DNA of 60,465 nucleotides from an uncultured Ruminococcus sp. (GCA_946494335.1 CAMMBV010000020.1:1-60465), one strand, 5' to 3'. Positions 1 through 8,024 are shown, counted from the stretch's first letter. Made by a program: numbers and translations. The notes: generated by a model from the letters alone, not told the origin.

Positions 1-107
1 GCAAAAAGTAAAATTTCAAAGTTCGGACTATCCGAATAGGCATACACGCCGCATTTGGACAGATCCACATCCGAATAAGTTTCAATATCTATCGACAGGA
101 TCGCCAT
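1..107 (-). CDS. Phage-type family A DNA polymerase, N-terminal fragment
   Basis: Only the first 35 codons lie in the window; the rest runs off the left edge. The ATG is at 107-105 with GGAGGG at 120-115, a 7-base spacing. The protein begins MAILSIDIETYSDVDLSKCG; the D-x-E motif (DIET) is that of the 3'-5' exonuclease domain that opens phage DNA polymerases of family A. It is the leftmost member here of a leftward replication module after DUF2800 and DUF2815 genes, an order common in Firmicute prophages. Only the exonuclease start is visible, so polymerase assignment rests on this motif and context. Confidence 0.7.
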   Translation of the reverse strand, partial: MAILSIDIETYSDVDLSKCGVYAYSDSPNFEILLF

Positions 108-305
108 AAAAGCTCCCTCCTTAGTTGCGCTAAATTTTTTTATTTACGGTATTCCATACTCAAGTGGACTGTAGTATAATAGTCTTGTTGACAGGGGCCG
201 CAGATACAGTGGGCTCAAGAAATAATCGAAGGATAAGTCCCCCGCTTCCGGCTTTCGCTTCATTGCCGAATATAGCCAGACGAGCGGGGGCATTTGTTTA
301 TGTAT

Positions 306-337
306 GGCAGAGGGGAGAGATTTTCTCCCACTCTGCC
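306..337 (-). other. Strong hairpin between DUF2815 gene and polymerase gene
   Basis: GGCAGAG (306-312) pairs with CTCTGCC (331-337), and GGGAGA (313-318) with TCTCCC (324-329), with one bulged A. It starts just after the stop codon of the leftward gene ending at 347. There is no T-run on the leftward exit side, so it looks more like an RNA stability or processing hairpin than an intrinsic terminator. The rest of 108-346 holds no gene that I can support. Confidence 0.5.
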
Positions 338-346
338 TTTAATCAA

Positions 347-889
347 TTAAGCCAGAAAATCTTCGTCCTCTTCTGTCTCAAAATCTTCTGCTGCTGTGGT
401 GCGTCCTCCAAGGCTTTCTCCGTCACGAAGTTTCTGAATATTGCCAAGTCCGGCAGCAATCCCACGATTTCCATTAGAGTTATATCCATAGAAGGTCACG
501 CTGATCTTTCCATAACAGCCGGAGTACACTTCGCTCTGATCCAGAATCGGCTGTACATGAGAGTCCACCACCTGTGGGGCCTGACGGCTGTTCGCATTGA
601 AGAAGTAACTATTTGCGTAGGCTTCGTCATCCGGACGGTCAATGTCTCCGTCACGCAGCGGCAACTTCAGGTTGGCCGGGATCTTTCCACCCCATTTAGA
701 AATGGAGTCCTTCTTAGCCTGCTCCACGGCAGCCTTGATGGCATTGATGGTTTTCGTGTCGCTCTTCGGAATAATCGCTGAGACACTGTACTTGGGATCA
801 CCGCCATTGACGGAATCCGGCTCCCAGCAATGCAGGTAAGAGAAACGACAAGGTACGATTACTTTGGTAGGGTTCATATTCTTAGACAT
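347..889 (-). CDS. DUF2815 phage protein, probable ssDNA-binding protein
   Basis: This 180-aa protein matches the DUF2815 type found in phage replication modules. It is generally considered a single-stranded-DNA-binding protein similar in role to T7 gp2.5. Visible support is a compact mixed body followed by a flexible linker and a strongly acidic tail (EDFETEEDEDFLA), the arrangement SSB-type proteins use to contact partners. The start has AGAAGGAGGA 6-7 bases upstream. It lies between the DUF2800 gene (3-base gap) and the DNA polymerase, so it should be co-transcribed and coat template DNA during element replication. The SSB role is inferred from family and tail. Confidence 0.75.
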   Translation of the reverse strand: MSKNMNPTKVIVPCRFSYLHCWEPDSVNGGDPKYSVSAIIPKSDTKTINAIKAAVEQAKKDSISKWGGKIPANLKLPLRDGDIDRPDDEAYANSYFFNANSRQAPQVVDSHVQPILDQSEVYSGCYGKISVTFYGYNSNGNRGIAAGLGNIQKLRDGESLGGRTTAAEDFETEEDEDFLA

Positions 890-892
890 GGT

Positions 893-2023
893 TTAGTCCT
901 CCTTCTGAAAATCCGCTTCTGCGGTTGATGTTTGAATGGCTTCTCGCTTGTCCGACTCCGGCACAAGCGTTATTTTCCCAGCGGGCTTGTACACCAGAGC
1001 GCCGAGGATGCGGGCAAATTCCTTTTTCCCCATCAGACGCTCCATATCGGTAATCCCGATCAAGGTATGCTTATAAATATCGGTGTAGCCTGCGGCCTTT
1101 GCGGCAGCCGCCACTTCCTCCTCTGAGGTGTATTTCCGGTTGCTCTTTCCCATCACCAGCTTGAAGCCTTTCCACTGCTTGTGATGGGCAATGGCCTGAT
1201 CCTGTGCGTAGGCATAGACATCGGCCGCCCATTTGGAAAGTTCATCGGCCTGCTTCAATACTTCCGCTATTTCCTCATCGGTAAGGAGTGCAGGTTCCTT
1301 AAACTCCATCTGGGCCAGCTTCAGATTTTCCTCGGCTCTCTGCCTGCAGGTAAACCTTGCTTTACAGAATCGGCACCAGCTTCCAGCACTTAAATCGCCC
1401 TCGCCCTTCAGAGCCAATTCCCCGGCGGGCCGAAGTACCTCATCGCCCCACGCTTTCAGTTCCTCTGGAGTAATCTCCCAAGTGCTGGAATTGGAAAGTC
1501 TTGGCTGAAAGATAGTCAGGCGTACCATCTCCACCGGGAACAGCATCTCTGCGATCTCCAACACGCCAAGCCCGTAGATCATCAGCTGTGGATTCTTCTC
1601 CGCATACACCGGAACACCCTTTCCCAGCTTCAGGTCAATGATGTGTACCAGCTTGTCCGTCACAATCACCATATCCGCCGTGCCAAAACAGTCCGGTACA
1701 TAATCAGAAATATCCACCTTCTGTTCCACGGAGAAAACCGAATCGGCACACTGCCTTTTCGCTTCTTCGATCTCGCCAATCACAAAACTGACGTAATCGT
1801 CCACCGCTTCCAGCAGGTCATCGGAATAGTAATCCGATACCGGGCGGCGGGTCTGTTGTTTCAGGTGCTTTTTAATCAGGTGTTCTGCCAATGCATGGCC
1901 AGCAGATCCTTCCGCTGCATACGGACTCTCTTCCTCCTGAAATGCCTCTCCCAGCACTAGAGAGGGAGGGCAATGGATCAGACGGTTTGCTGCCGAGGGA
2001 GAGAACCGTGCGTGAGCGCCCAT
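893..2023 (-). CDS. DUF2800 phage protein, Cas4/RecB-like nuclease fold
   Basis: A 376-aa DUF2800-type protein. A PD-(D/E)XK-like core is visible near residues 115-135 (GTADMVIV...HIIDLKLGKG), where D and D-x-K supply the nuclease residues. A cysteine cluster (CRFCKARFTC, about residues 215-225) resembles the Fe-S cluster of Cas4/AddB-type nucleases. The N-terminal 'SPSAANRLIHCPPS' element is typical of this family. Its ATG overlaps the stop of the upstream 98-aa gene by one base, implying translational coupling. The likely role is phage DNA end processing or recombination next to the ssDNA-binding protein; activity is inferred. Confidence 0.75.
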   Translation of the reverse strand: MGAHARFSPSAANRLIHCPPSLVLGEAFQEEESPYAAEGSAGHALAEHLIKKHLKQQTRRPVSDYYSDDLLEAVDDYVSFVIGEIEEAKRQCADSVFSVEQKVDISDYVPDCFGTADMVIVTDKLVHIIDLKLGKGVPVYAEKNPQLMIYGLGVLEIAEMLFPVEMVRLTIFQPRLSNSSTWEITPEELKAWGDEVLRPAGELALKGEGDLSAGSWCRFCKARFTCRQRAEENLKLAQMEFKEPALLTDEEIAEVLKQADELSKWAADVYAYAQDQAIAHHKQWKGFKLVMGKSNRKYTSEEEVAAAAKAAGYTDIYKHTLIGITDMERLMGKKEFARILGALVYKPAGKITLVPESDKREAIQTSTAEADFQKED

Positions 2024-2319
2024 CAGAGCGCCTCCGCATCGGCCAAAAGTGCCGCATAGTTTTCCGGCTTCACGCCAGAAAGTTTCCCGGAATCGTATTT
2101 CAGAAGAAGTTCCTTCACTTCTCTGCGCTTCCCGGCCTGTGTCTTGGCAGCCAGTACCGCCCTGACATCCTCAATGGCAATCGGCTTCTTTCCCGGTTCT
2201 GTCTGGGTTGCAGGTTCCTCTACTACCGCTTTTCCATCCTTCTGGTCTTTTGCCAAAGCACGGTAGCCAGCGGCCAGCTTTTCATATCCTTCTGCAAGGG
2301 TCTTATAAATTTCATTCAT
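2023..2319 (-). CDS. Small phage protein of unknown function
   Basis: This gene encodes 98 aa from the ATG at 2319 (MNEIYKTL...). That start has AAAGGA eight bases upstream; an ATG at 2328 sits directly on the Shine-Dalgarno and is less likely. The N-terminal third is helical (LAEGYEKLAAGYRALAKDQ), a charged linker follows, and a C-terminal helical domain (IEDVRAVLAAKTQAGK) resembles the small partner proteins placed before DUF2800 genes. It ends one base into the DUF2800 start codon. I do not recognise a function. Confidence 0.65.
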   Translation of the reverse strand: MNEIYKTLAEGYEKLAAGYRALAKDQKDGKAVVEEPATQTEPGKKPIAIEDVRAVLAAKTQAGKRREVKELLLKYDSGKLSGVKPENYAALLADAEAL

Positions 2320-2334
2320 ATGTGACATCCTTTC

Positions 2335-2730
2335 TTACGCAAATCTCAGCTTATAAACTGCCTGACGGAATGCATCTGTAATGCGGTCATCAATCATCAT
2401 GGTTTCCGGATAAATCCGACTACCATCATCGGAATAAAGACGAACCGGAATTCCCAGCTTGCTGGCATGTTCCAATTCAAACGCCATCCCATTGCTGATG
2501 GTGCTTCCAAAGATCCAAACTTCATCGCAGATCTTCATCAGTTCTACGCCCAGGGTAATTCCGAGAATCCGTTCATCCGGATCGGAATCCTTCAGAAACT
2601 GTGGATACATCAGATGCGGAACCACAGGACAGTACCCGCAACGGGCTGCAAATCGTGCATGGGCTTTCGCAAGTGCTACATTTCTCTCAACATCGCCACG
2701 ATAGGGAGAACAAATAAAAACTTTTTTCAT
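2335..2730 (-). CDS. Nucleoside 2-deoxyribosyltransferase-like protein (DUF4406/DUF7768 type)
   Basis: A 131-aa Rossmann-like protein. The opening KKVFICSPYRGDVERNV and the later GITLGVELMKICDEVWIF and SNGMAFELEHASKLGIPV are the conserved segments of the DUF4406/nucleoside-deoxyribosyltransferase fold. Three ATGs are in tandem; the third (2730) has AGGTG at the best distance. Such genes are common cargo in phage early regions, where they may act in nucleotide metabolism, but the substrate is unknown. It sits 16 bases before the DUF2800-partner gene in the same leftward run. Confidence 0.65.
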   Translation of the reverse strand: MKKVFICSPYRGDVERNVALAKAHARFAARCGYCPVVPHLMYPQFLKDSDPDERILGITLGVELMKICDEVWIFGSTISNGMAFELEHASKLGIPVRLYSDDGSRIYPETMMIDDRITDAFRQAVYKLRFA

Positions 2731-2784
2731 CATCATTCACCTATACCTTTCATAATCATTCGGGGGTGTTCCCGTATTCTGGTC

Positions 2785-3105
2785 TCAATACGGAGAAAAC
2801 TGGGAAATGATACTATTCATAACAGCGAGATCATCGCCTTCCAAAGAGGGGGCCAGCCTTTTTAGAAGTTCTGCCTGTTCCGGCGAGAGCGTCTTCCGGT
2901 TTTGGTGGTACCAATCCGCCACCTTCACGCCACCGCCGTATCTGCCACGAACCGTCTCGATTGGGTATGAACACGATAGTTCCTCAATATCACGCCGGAT
3001 GGTCTTCTCACTCACGCCAAACTCAGACGCCAGATTTTCTACTGTATCGTGGCGTCTGATGCAAAGCGCATCGTAGATCGCCGCCCTTCGTTCATTGGGT
3101 CTCAT
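2785..3105 (-). CDS. DeoR/HTH_11-type transcriptional regulator
   Basis: A 106-aa protein with an N-terminal winged helix-turn-helix: RAAIYDALCIRRHDTVENLA then SEFGVSEKTIRRDIEEL, the DeoR/HTH_11 pattern. The C-terminal half (PIETVRGRYGGGVKV...) is the wing plus a short tail and has no sugar-binding domain, so it is much shorter than full DeoR regulators. AAAGGAGG precedes the ATG. It is the first gene of the leftward replication module and probably controls it. Confidence 0.7.
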   Translation of the reverse strand: MRPNERRAAIYDALCIRRHDTVENLASEFGVSEKTIRRDIEELSCSYPIETVRGRYGGGVKVADWYHQNRKTLSPEQAELLKRLAPSLEGDDLAVMNSIISQFSPY

Positions 3106-3267
3106 CGTGTCACACCTCCTTTCCCTTGCTCCGTGGCTTTAATTTATTGGTTAAACCGGACACCTTTTGACCGCTTTAAAAACTTTTTCGCAAAATTTCC
3201 TTCTAACTCTTTATTCTCCGTTCATATATAAAAAAGGTTTGAAAAACGCCAATGTGGAAAAACCGAT

Positions 3268-3316
3268 AAAAAAAGGATCAGAGCACAACTGTAAACATTT
3301 ACAGTTCGCTCCGACC
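3268..3316 (-). terminator. Intrinsic terminator of the small zinc-ribbon gene
   Basis: A perfect 9-bp stem, AACTGTAAA (3287-3295) with TTTACAGTT (3298-3306), is extended by GAGC/GCTC and GG..CC pairs. On the leftward strand seven T's follow (A-run at 3268-3274). It lies 45 bases past the stop of the gene ending at 3361. The rest of 3106-3360 shows only the leader of the next module. Confidence 0.75.
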
Positions 3317-3360
3317 CTCAATGGTGACCATCATGTTGTCCCTACGGCCAGTCAGCTTTT

Positions 3361-3552
3361 CTATCTTCTTCGCCCCATACGTTTCTGGGCTTTGGCTTTT
3401 TCAGTTTTTAAGGAATCCAGATCTGCTTTGTATATCTTCTTACATTTCGCACACTGGACGGAAATTGTAGCCTTTGTGCGGCGATCCGCCAATATTTCGC
3501 TCCCTCCACACCACGGACAACTCAGATGAATATCCATTTGAAACTCTTTCAT
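3361..3552 (-). CDS. Small zinc-ribbon protein of a mobile element
   Basis: This 63-aa protein has two cysteine pairs, CPWC (13-16) and CAKC (34-37), forming a zinc ribbon, then a basic tail (KAKAQKRMGRRR) suited to nucleic-acid contact. GAAGGAGAAGG precedes the ATG. It is transcribed alone, between terminators on both sides, and an 18-bp palindrome covers its leader. The partner is unknown. Confidence 0.6.
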   Translation of the reverse strand: MKEFQMDIHLSCPWCGGSEILADRRTKATISVQCAKCKKIYKADLDSLKTEKAKAQKRMGRRR

Positions 3553-3575
3553 AATACCTTCTCCTTCATTTACTT

Positions 3576-3593
3576 GTTCGCTAACTAGCGAAC
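3576..3593. promoter_or_regulatory. 18-bp palindrome, probable XRE operator
   Basis: GTTCGCTAACTAGCGAAC is a perfect palindrome (8-bp arms, AC centre) about 25 bases upstream of the zinc-ribbon gene. Its TGTTCGCT half-site recurs at the promoter of the XRE-ImmA operon (4911-4930), so both are probably bound by the XRE repressor encoded at 4462-4830. Confidence 0.5.
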
Positions 3594-3601
3594 ATTTATG
3601 T

Positions 3602-3634
3602 TAAAAATTTTGCGGGCTTCCTTAGAAACCCGCT
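3602..3634 (-). terminator. Terminator of the XRE-ImmA operon
   Basis: Read leftward, AGCGGGTTTC pairs with GAAGCCCGC and is followed by AAAATTTTT. It begins about 10 bases after the stop at 3645, so it ends the repressor/peptidase transcript. Confidence 0.7.
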
Positions 3635-3644
3635 ATATTCCATT

Positions 3645-4451
3645 TTATATATAGGCAAACTGCTCGTCCCGCATAAAACAAAGGACTTGCTGTGTCATAT
3701 AGATTTCCTGTCTCATGACTCCTAATTCTTTTAAGCGAATGGTTGCTGCCTGAAATGACACATTAAACACCTGCGAAACGGTATCTGCCTCAATATAACA
3801 CCGCTGCGTTTCCGTTTTTTGGCAGAATCCCGGCTTTTTCCTGATCTCCCGCACAACCTTAAGAACCATCGCTCTTGGCATCAGAATTGCGGAAGATAAC
3901 GCATTCGCCTGCCACTCCATCCATTCTTTATCTGTCCAGACGGCCTGCTGCTCGCAATTCATCTTTTTTGTATCCACCCGGCACTGTATCATTGCAGCTT
4001 CTTTCCCGCCGCCCATCAGATCCATCAGCGTTATCTGATTTGGATCATAGGCAAAATATGGAGTATGTAAGAACACATGGCTTGCTTCATGTCCCATCGT
4101 AAAACGATACCGGTGTTCCTGCTTTTCTTCTAAAAGCGTCTGGTCAATAATAATCGTATTGGCCCTTGCACTGATATACTCCGCCCGATTCTGAACGGGA
4201 TCGTATACAGGTACCTTATCGGTATCGTTAAATACCGTCATTCCCAGATAGACACCGCAATGAGATAAATATTGGAAATCCTGATCTGCCCCCAGATAAT
4301 CCTGGACGAAAAGATCAATATCTATCTCTTGGGGCATTTGCATTGCAGCCGGATTAAAATCTGAGACCAAGTTTTCCCCTATATCATCAATCTCCTTCCG
4401 GCTCAATACCGGAGCCCCTGACCTTTTTCGCATAATTTCTGCTACATACAT
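3645..4451 (-). CDS. ImmA/IrrE-type metallopeptidase
   Basis: A 268-aa protein with the zinc-protease motif HEASH (121-125) inside FTMGHEASHVFLHT. Members of this family cleave or inactivate the XRE repressor encoded beside them, as ImmA does with ImmR of ICEBs1, which releases the lytic or excision genes. It follows the XRE gene by 10 bases in one operon. The C-terminal part (from about 205) has a helix-turn-helix-like stretch (EADTVSQVFNVSFQAATIRLKEL), common in long ImmA variants. Pairing with the 122-aa XRE protein as antirepressor target is inferred. Confidence 0.8.
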   Translation of the reverse strand: MYVAEIMRKRSGAPVLSRKEIDDIGENLVSDFNPAAMQMPQEIDIDLFVQDYLGADQDFQYLSHCGVYLGMTVFNDTDKVPVYDPVQNRAEYISARANTIIIDQTLLEEKQEHRYRFTMGHEASHVFLHTPYFAYDPNQITLMDLMGGGKEAAMIQCRVDTKKMNCEQQAVWTDKEWMEWQANALSSAILMPRAMVLKVVREIRKKPGFCQKTETQRCYIEADTVSQVFNVSFQAATIRLKELGVMRQEIYMTQQVLCFMRDEQFAYI

Positions 4452-4461
4452 AGATAGGCAC

Positions 4462-4830
4462 TTACCCCTTTCGCTTTCTCAGTTCTTCAACAAAACGCTG
4501 CCATTCTTCTTCGCCAGCATCCAAGTCTCTAGCTGTACGCAGTGCTGCACTCACATAATCCCGTTGCATAATATACTCCGGCAAATCTGGGGCAACAGCT
4601 TTTCTTTTCTTGCCAGCTAAATTGAGCATCTCATCTTTTTCTTCTTTTGTCAGTTCCAGAATATGAGCGAGTTGATTCAGCTTCTCAATGTCGAAAGGAT
4701 TTCGCCTATCTTTTTCAACATCCGTAAGAAACGGTGCAGAGACTCCGAGCATATCCGCCATTTTTCTGATGGTTATCTTTTTCTCGATCCTCTTCCTGCT
4801 TATAAAATCTCCAAAATTCGCATACGTCAT
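4462..4830 (-). CDS. XRE-family repressor of the element
   Basis: The 122-aa protein has a Cro/CI-type HTH in its first 70 residues (FGDFISRKRIEKKITIRKMA, LGVSAPFLTDVEKDRRNPF). The C-terminal region is short and charged and probably provides dimerisation and the ImmA target. AAGGATT precedes the ATG. It leads a two-gene operon from a consensus promoter (4933-4961), and a palindrome sits just downstream of that promoter. This is the layout of an autoregulated prophage/ICE master repressor. Confidence 0.8.
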   Translation of the reverse strand: MTYANFGDFISRKRIEKKITIRKMADMLGVSAPFLTDVEKDRRNPFDIEKLNQLAHILELTKEEKDEMLNLAGKKRKAVAPDLPEYIMQRDYVSAALRTARDLDAGEEEWQRFVEELRKRKG

Positions 4831-4910
4831 AATCCTTCACCTTTTCATCTCTTTCGTTTGTACTTTTGTTTTTCTCTCTTTTTTTCTTTTTACTCATTAG
4901 CTTTTATGCT

Positions 4911-4961
4911 TGTTCGCTTTCTTGCTAACATGAGTATACAAAAAATATCTGGGATTGTCAA
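4911..4961 (-). promoter_or_regulatory. Promoter and operator of the XRE-ImmA operon
   Basis: On the leftward strand TTGACA (4961-4956), 17 bases, then TATACT (4938-4933) forms a near-consensus sigma-A promoter. Immediately downstream TGTTCGC (4911-4917) and GCTAACA (4924-4930) form an inverted repeat placed to block transcription, consistent with autorepression. Confidence 0.7.
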
Positions 4962-4987
4962 TCACCAATATTTAAACATTTCACTTT

Positions 4988-5227
4988 TTAATGCCAATAC
5001 TGATATGGTGACCGTCTCCCGGATGTCTGAGAAATATGTCTGTTCTTTGAAAGATGCTCTTTTGCAGCCTCTTCTGATGAAAATACCCGACTTTTCCGTA
5101 ATTGGATGCACCCATTGCTGTCGAACCGTACCACATAAAAATCTGAGTTCTTACGAACTATGGTTACTTCTCGAATAATTCGATTGCTTTCAATGATGAA
5201 GGCTTTTGATCCTATTTCGCATTCCAT
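4988..5227 (-). CDS. SOS-promoter-linked small protein, unknown function
   Basis: This 79-aa protein has a compact beta-rich start (GSKAFIIESNRIIREVTIVRK...FYVVRF) then a short helical tail (SSEEAAKEHL). GGGAGG lies 11 bases before the ATG. I do not recognise the family; similar tiny SH3-like proteins occur in conjugative and phage elements. Its promoter is consensus and contains a LexA-type box, so it is likely made on DNA damage. Whether it acts as an antirepressor is speculation. Confidence 0.55.
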   Translation of the reverse strand: MECEIGSKAFIIESNRIIREVTIVRKNSDFYVVRFDSNGCIQLRKSRVFSSEEAAKEHLSKNRHISQTSGRRSPYQYWH

Positions 5228-5326
5228 TAATCATCATGCCTCCCAACCAAGATTAAACGCAAGGGAAAGTGTCTGTTTAATCTTTTATGATTTCGTATCA
5301 ACGATTCCTACTGTAGCGATGACTAT

Positions 5327-5355
5327 ATTATACGAACATACGTTCTATTTGTCAA
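5327..5355 (-). promoter_or_regulatory. Consensus promoter with SOS (LexA) box
   Basis: Leftward TTGACA (5355-5350), a 17-base spacer, then TATAAT (5332-5327) is a perfect consensus promoter. The spacer is filled by CGAACATACGTTCT (5333-5346 on the + strand), matching the Gram-positive LexA/DinR box GAAC-N4-GTTC. LexA binding would block RNA polymerase directly. The target is the 79-aa gene at 4988-5227. Confidence 0.75.
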
Positions 5356-5389
5356 CGTCTCAATTTTCTTTGCGAACGCCAAGATTATG

Positions 5390-5418
5390 TTGTGGATATA
5401 GAGAAGTTTTGATATAAT
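5390..5418 (+). promoter_or_regulatory. Promoter of the 70-aa XRE gene
   Basis: TTGTGG (5390-5395), 17 bases, TATAAT (5413-5418), 31 bases before the TTG start at 5450. It diverges from the SOS-controlled promoter about 35 bases away. Confidence 0.6.
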
Positions 5419-5449
5419 TAAAGAAAATCACGCCTTTGGAGGTGTTCCA

Positions 5450-5662
5450 TTGAAAGTAAGCTATAAAAAATTGTTCAAATTAATGATCGACCGGGAAATA
5501 AAGAAAGGGGAACTTGCAAAAATGGCTTCTCTTTCTTCCAACTCCATTTCCAAACTGGCAAAAGACGAAAATGTAAGCCTTGACGTCTTAATCCGGGTCT
5601 GTACGGCTCTGAATGTAGACTTTGGCGATATTATGGAACTTGTTCCGGATGATAAAGACTAG
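5450..5662 (+). CDS. Cro-like XRE-family regulator (TTG start)
   Basis: A 70-aa single-domain HTH of the HTH_26/YozG type: LFKLMIDREIKKGELAKMAS, LSSNSISKLAKDENVSLDVL, and the C-terminal ALNVDFGDIMELV. The start is TTG at 5450 with GGAGG at 5438-5442, seven bases upstream. It diverges from the SOS-promoter gene, and the restriction operon begins about 300 bases downstream in the same direction. It could regulate either. Confidence 0.75.
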   Translation: MKVSYKKLFKLMIDREIKKGELAKMASLSSNSISKLAKDENVSLDVLIRVCTALNVDFGDIMELVPDDKD

Positions 5663-5805
5663 CCCTTTATTATAAAAATGATCGCTATACTATATGGATC
5701 AATGAGTATAATATTATCTTTTTTGAATGCAACTGTCCCCTGTCTGAAAATAATATAGGGCATTGGTTTTAAAAAGGAATCATGAAAAAAATAATTAACC
5801 AAAAT

Positions 5806-5830
5806 TATTGTATATTCCTATGATACAATA
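5806..5830. promoter_or_regulatory. Inverted repeat in the leader of the restriction operon
   Basis: The stretch 5663-5967 contains no gene that I support. TATTGTAT (5806-5813) and ATACAATA (5823-5830) are perfect arms around a 9-base centre. The region is AT-rich and must contain the promoter of the 5968 operon, but I see no clear -35/-10 pair. A binding site for a control protein is possible. Confidence 0.35.
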
Positions 5831-5967
5831 AAATGCAAGTAGCTATAAATGCATCATTAGTATTTAGAACAGTTCTACAAACATCATCGGATAATACAGT
5901 ATGGTTCTTTTATATTATCACGGCCTATGTAATATTAAAGCGCCGGGAAAAAGTGGAGGTAACACTA

Positions 5968-7971
5968 ATGGCAAGATCATTTTCATCAAATCTACGTGGA
6001 AAAGTACGAAATTTTTCGCTTCCAAAAAACAGACCCCTTGTACCTTTATATGAGGCTATCGTTAATTCAATTAATGCCATTGATGAACGCCGTCGGAAAT
6101 ATGGAGACTTTCAGGGAAAAATAGAAATAGAAGTATTACGAGAACGCACCTTACTTGCTGAATCTGATCAGGATACAATTAAGGGTTTTTCTGTTACAGA
6201 CAATGGCATTGGGTTTGATGAGTCTAACATGGCATCATTTATGGAAGCCGATTCTGAATACAAAATATCCATTGGCGGAAAAGGCGTTGGCCGATTTTCA
6301 TGGCTTAAAGCTTTTTCCTCTGTAGAAATAACTAGTACATACAAAGATAATGATGAGTTTGTTACTCGTGAGTTCGAATTTTCTCTAAATGCTTTAGAAA
6401 TTGAAGATATCCTTAAAGATTCTCCGGAAGCAACGGAGTACCAAACCATTGTTAAATTAATTGATTACACTAAGGGGTATATAAATGAGGTGCCAAAACA
6501 TCTGGATACTATCGCCACTCGTATTATCCAACATTGCTTTGTATATTTCCTTAATGACAAATGTCCCGATATTCATATATACGATGACACAGATAGAATA
6601 TCTTTAAACAAAATTTTTAAAGATCGTTTTTCTACTGATGACAATAGAAGCATTTTTACTGTTGGCAGCCATAAGTTTGAACTGTTAAATATAAAAATAA
6701 ACGACAGAGCGTTTCCTCATAGGAACCATCTCTATCTTTGCGCAAATGATAGATTAGTTGACAGTAAAAACCTAGAAAAATTCATCGTAAATCTGGACTC
6801 CGACATCTTCGAACTTGAAGGTTACTGGTATCTCGGCGTCCTTACAAGCAGTTATTTAGATGAAAATGTGGATATGAATCGACTATCCTTTAATATTTCT
6901 CAAGAAAGTAGCGCTTTATTACCGGACTATCCTGGCCTTGATGAAATTGTAAAAACTGCTTCAAAAGCTGTTTATGCATATCTCCAAGAATATTTGAACG
7001 GTGTAGAGGAACGTAAACAAAAAAGATTTCAGGAATATACAACTACTATAGCTCCGCAATACAGACATCTCGAACATTATATGCCGGAGAGGATCTCTGA
7101 ATTAAAACCGGGCCTCACAAATGAACAGTTGGATGATGCCCTATATGGTATAAAAAGAGATTTTGAAAATCAGACAAAAGCAGAATGCACTAATCTTATG
7201 ACTATGCTCGAACGAGGTGAGATATCTTCTGCAGAGTATCAAAAACAATTTCAGGGCACGATAGAAAAAGTAAGTGACGTCAATAGAGCAGCATTAGCAG
7301 AATATGTTATTCATAGAAAAATTATTCTTAATCTCTTTAGACATGGATTGGACATAAAAGATGATGGTAAATTTAATTTAGAAAAATATATGCACCAACT
7401 TATTTATCCTATGCGGACAACATCCGCTGATATACCGTATGAAAATCATAATTTATGGCTGATAGATGAAAAGTTATCTTTCTGCCAATATATATCCTCT
7501 GATAAACCATTTGACAATGCGCCAGGTGAAGACAGAACCGATTTACTTGTTCTTGATAGCCCCGTAGTAATGGCCGAAAGCAAGAATAATGGAATGGCTT
7601 ATGATACCATAACCATATTTGAACTTAAACGACCAATGCGAAATGATTACAACATGGAAGACAACCCTATAACACAGCTATTAGATTACGCAAAAAAAAT
7701 TAAGGACGGCAAGGCTAAAGATAGTCGTCACCGTCCAATCCGGGCTTCGGAAACAACCAAATTTTATCTATATGCTGTTTGCGATATTACGAGTTCATTG
7801 GATCGAGTGCTCGAACGAATGTCGTATACAAAAACACCAGATAACCTTGGCGCATATTTTTATAATAAGGATCTTCATGCATATGTTGAGGTGATTTCTT
7901 ATGACAAGATATGGAACGACTCCGAAAAAAGAAATAAAGTTCTTTTTGATAAACTTGGCATTTTGGAATAG
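5968..7971 (+). CDS. paraMORC-like GHKL ATPase with C-terminal PD-(D/E)XK domain
   Basis: The start chosen is the ATG at 5968 (MARSFSSNLR), with GGAGGT 7 bases upstream; the open frame extends to 5833 without a ribosome site. The product is 667 aa. Residues 1-200 carry the GHKL ATPase boxes: N box (LYEAIVNSINAIDE, about 27-40), G1 (TDNGIGFDE, about 76-84) and G2 (GGKGVGRFSW, about 102-111). Near 520-560, DLLVLD then IFELKRP give a D...ExK nuclease core, followed by ITQLLDYAKKI. GHKL proteins next to SF2 helicases and methylases were described as MORC/paraMORC members of restriction-modification systems. It probably uses ATP to clamp or loop DNA and may cut it. It lies 53 bases before the helicase gene. 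Confidence 0.75.
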   Translation: MARSFSSNLRGKVRNFSLPKNRPLVPLYEAIVNSINAIDERRRKYGDFQGKIEIEVLRERTLLAESDQDTIKGFSVTDNGIGFDESNMASFMEADSEYKISIGGKGVGRFSWLKAFSSVEITSTYKDNDEFVTREFEFSLNALEIEDILKDSPEATEYQTIVKLIDYTKGYINEVPKHLDTIATRIIQHCFVYFLNDKCPDIHIYDDTDRISLNKIFKDRFSTDDNRSIFTVGSHKFELLNIKINDRAFPHRNHLYLCANDRLVDSKNLEKFIVNLDSDIFELEGYWYLGVLTSSYLDENVDMNRLSFNISQESSALLPDYPGLDEIVKTASKAVYAYLQEYLNGVEERKQKRFQEYTTTIAPQYRHLEHYMPERISELKPGLTNEQLDDALYGIKRDFENQTKAECTNLMTMLERGEISSAEYQKQFQGTIEKVSDVNRAALAEYVIHRKIILNLFRHGLDIKDDGKFNLEKYMHQLIYPMRTTSADIPYENHNLWLIDEKLSFCQYISSDKPFDNAPGEDRTDLLVLDSPVVMAESKNNGMAYDTITIFELKRPMRNDYNMEDNPITQLLDYAKKIKDGKAKDSRHRPIRASETTKFYLYAVCDITSSLDRVLERMSYTKTPDNLGAYFYNKDLHAYVEVISYDKIWNDSEKRNKVLFDKLGILE

Positions 7972-8024
7972 TGTGGTAAAAAATTCTTAACAAAAGACAA
8001 TTCATGAGTGAAAGGAGACACACA

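Noticed and set aside
164-781. Rightward 205-aa open frame
   Set aside because: It is antisense to the well-supported DUF2815 gene, with no ribosome site or domain.
5833-5967. N-terminal extension of the GHKL ATPase frame from an ATG at 5833
   Set aside because: No ribosome site there, the sequence is not GHKL-like, and the ATG at 5968 has GGAGGT at ideal spacing.
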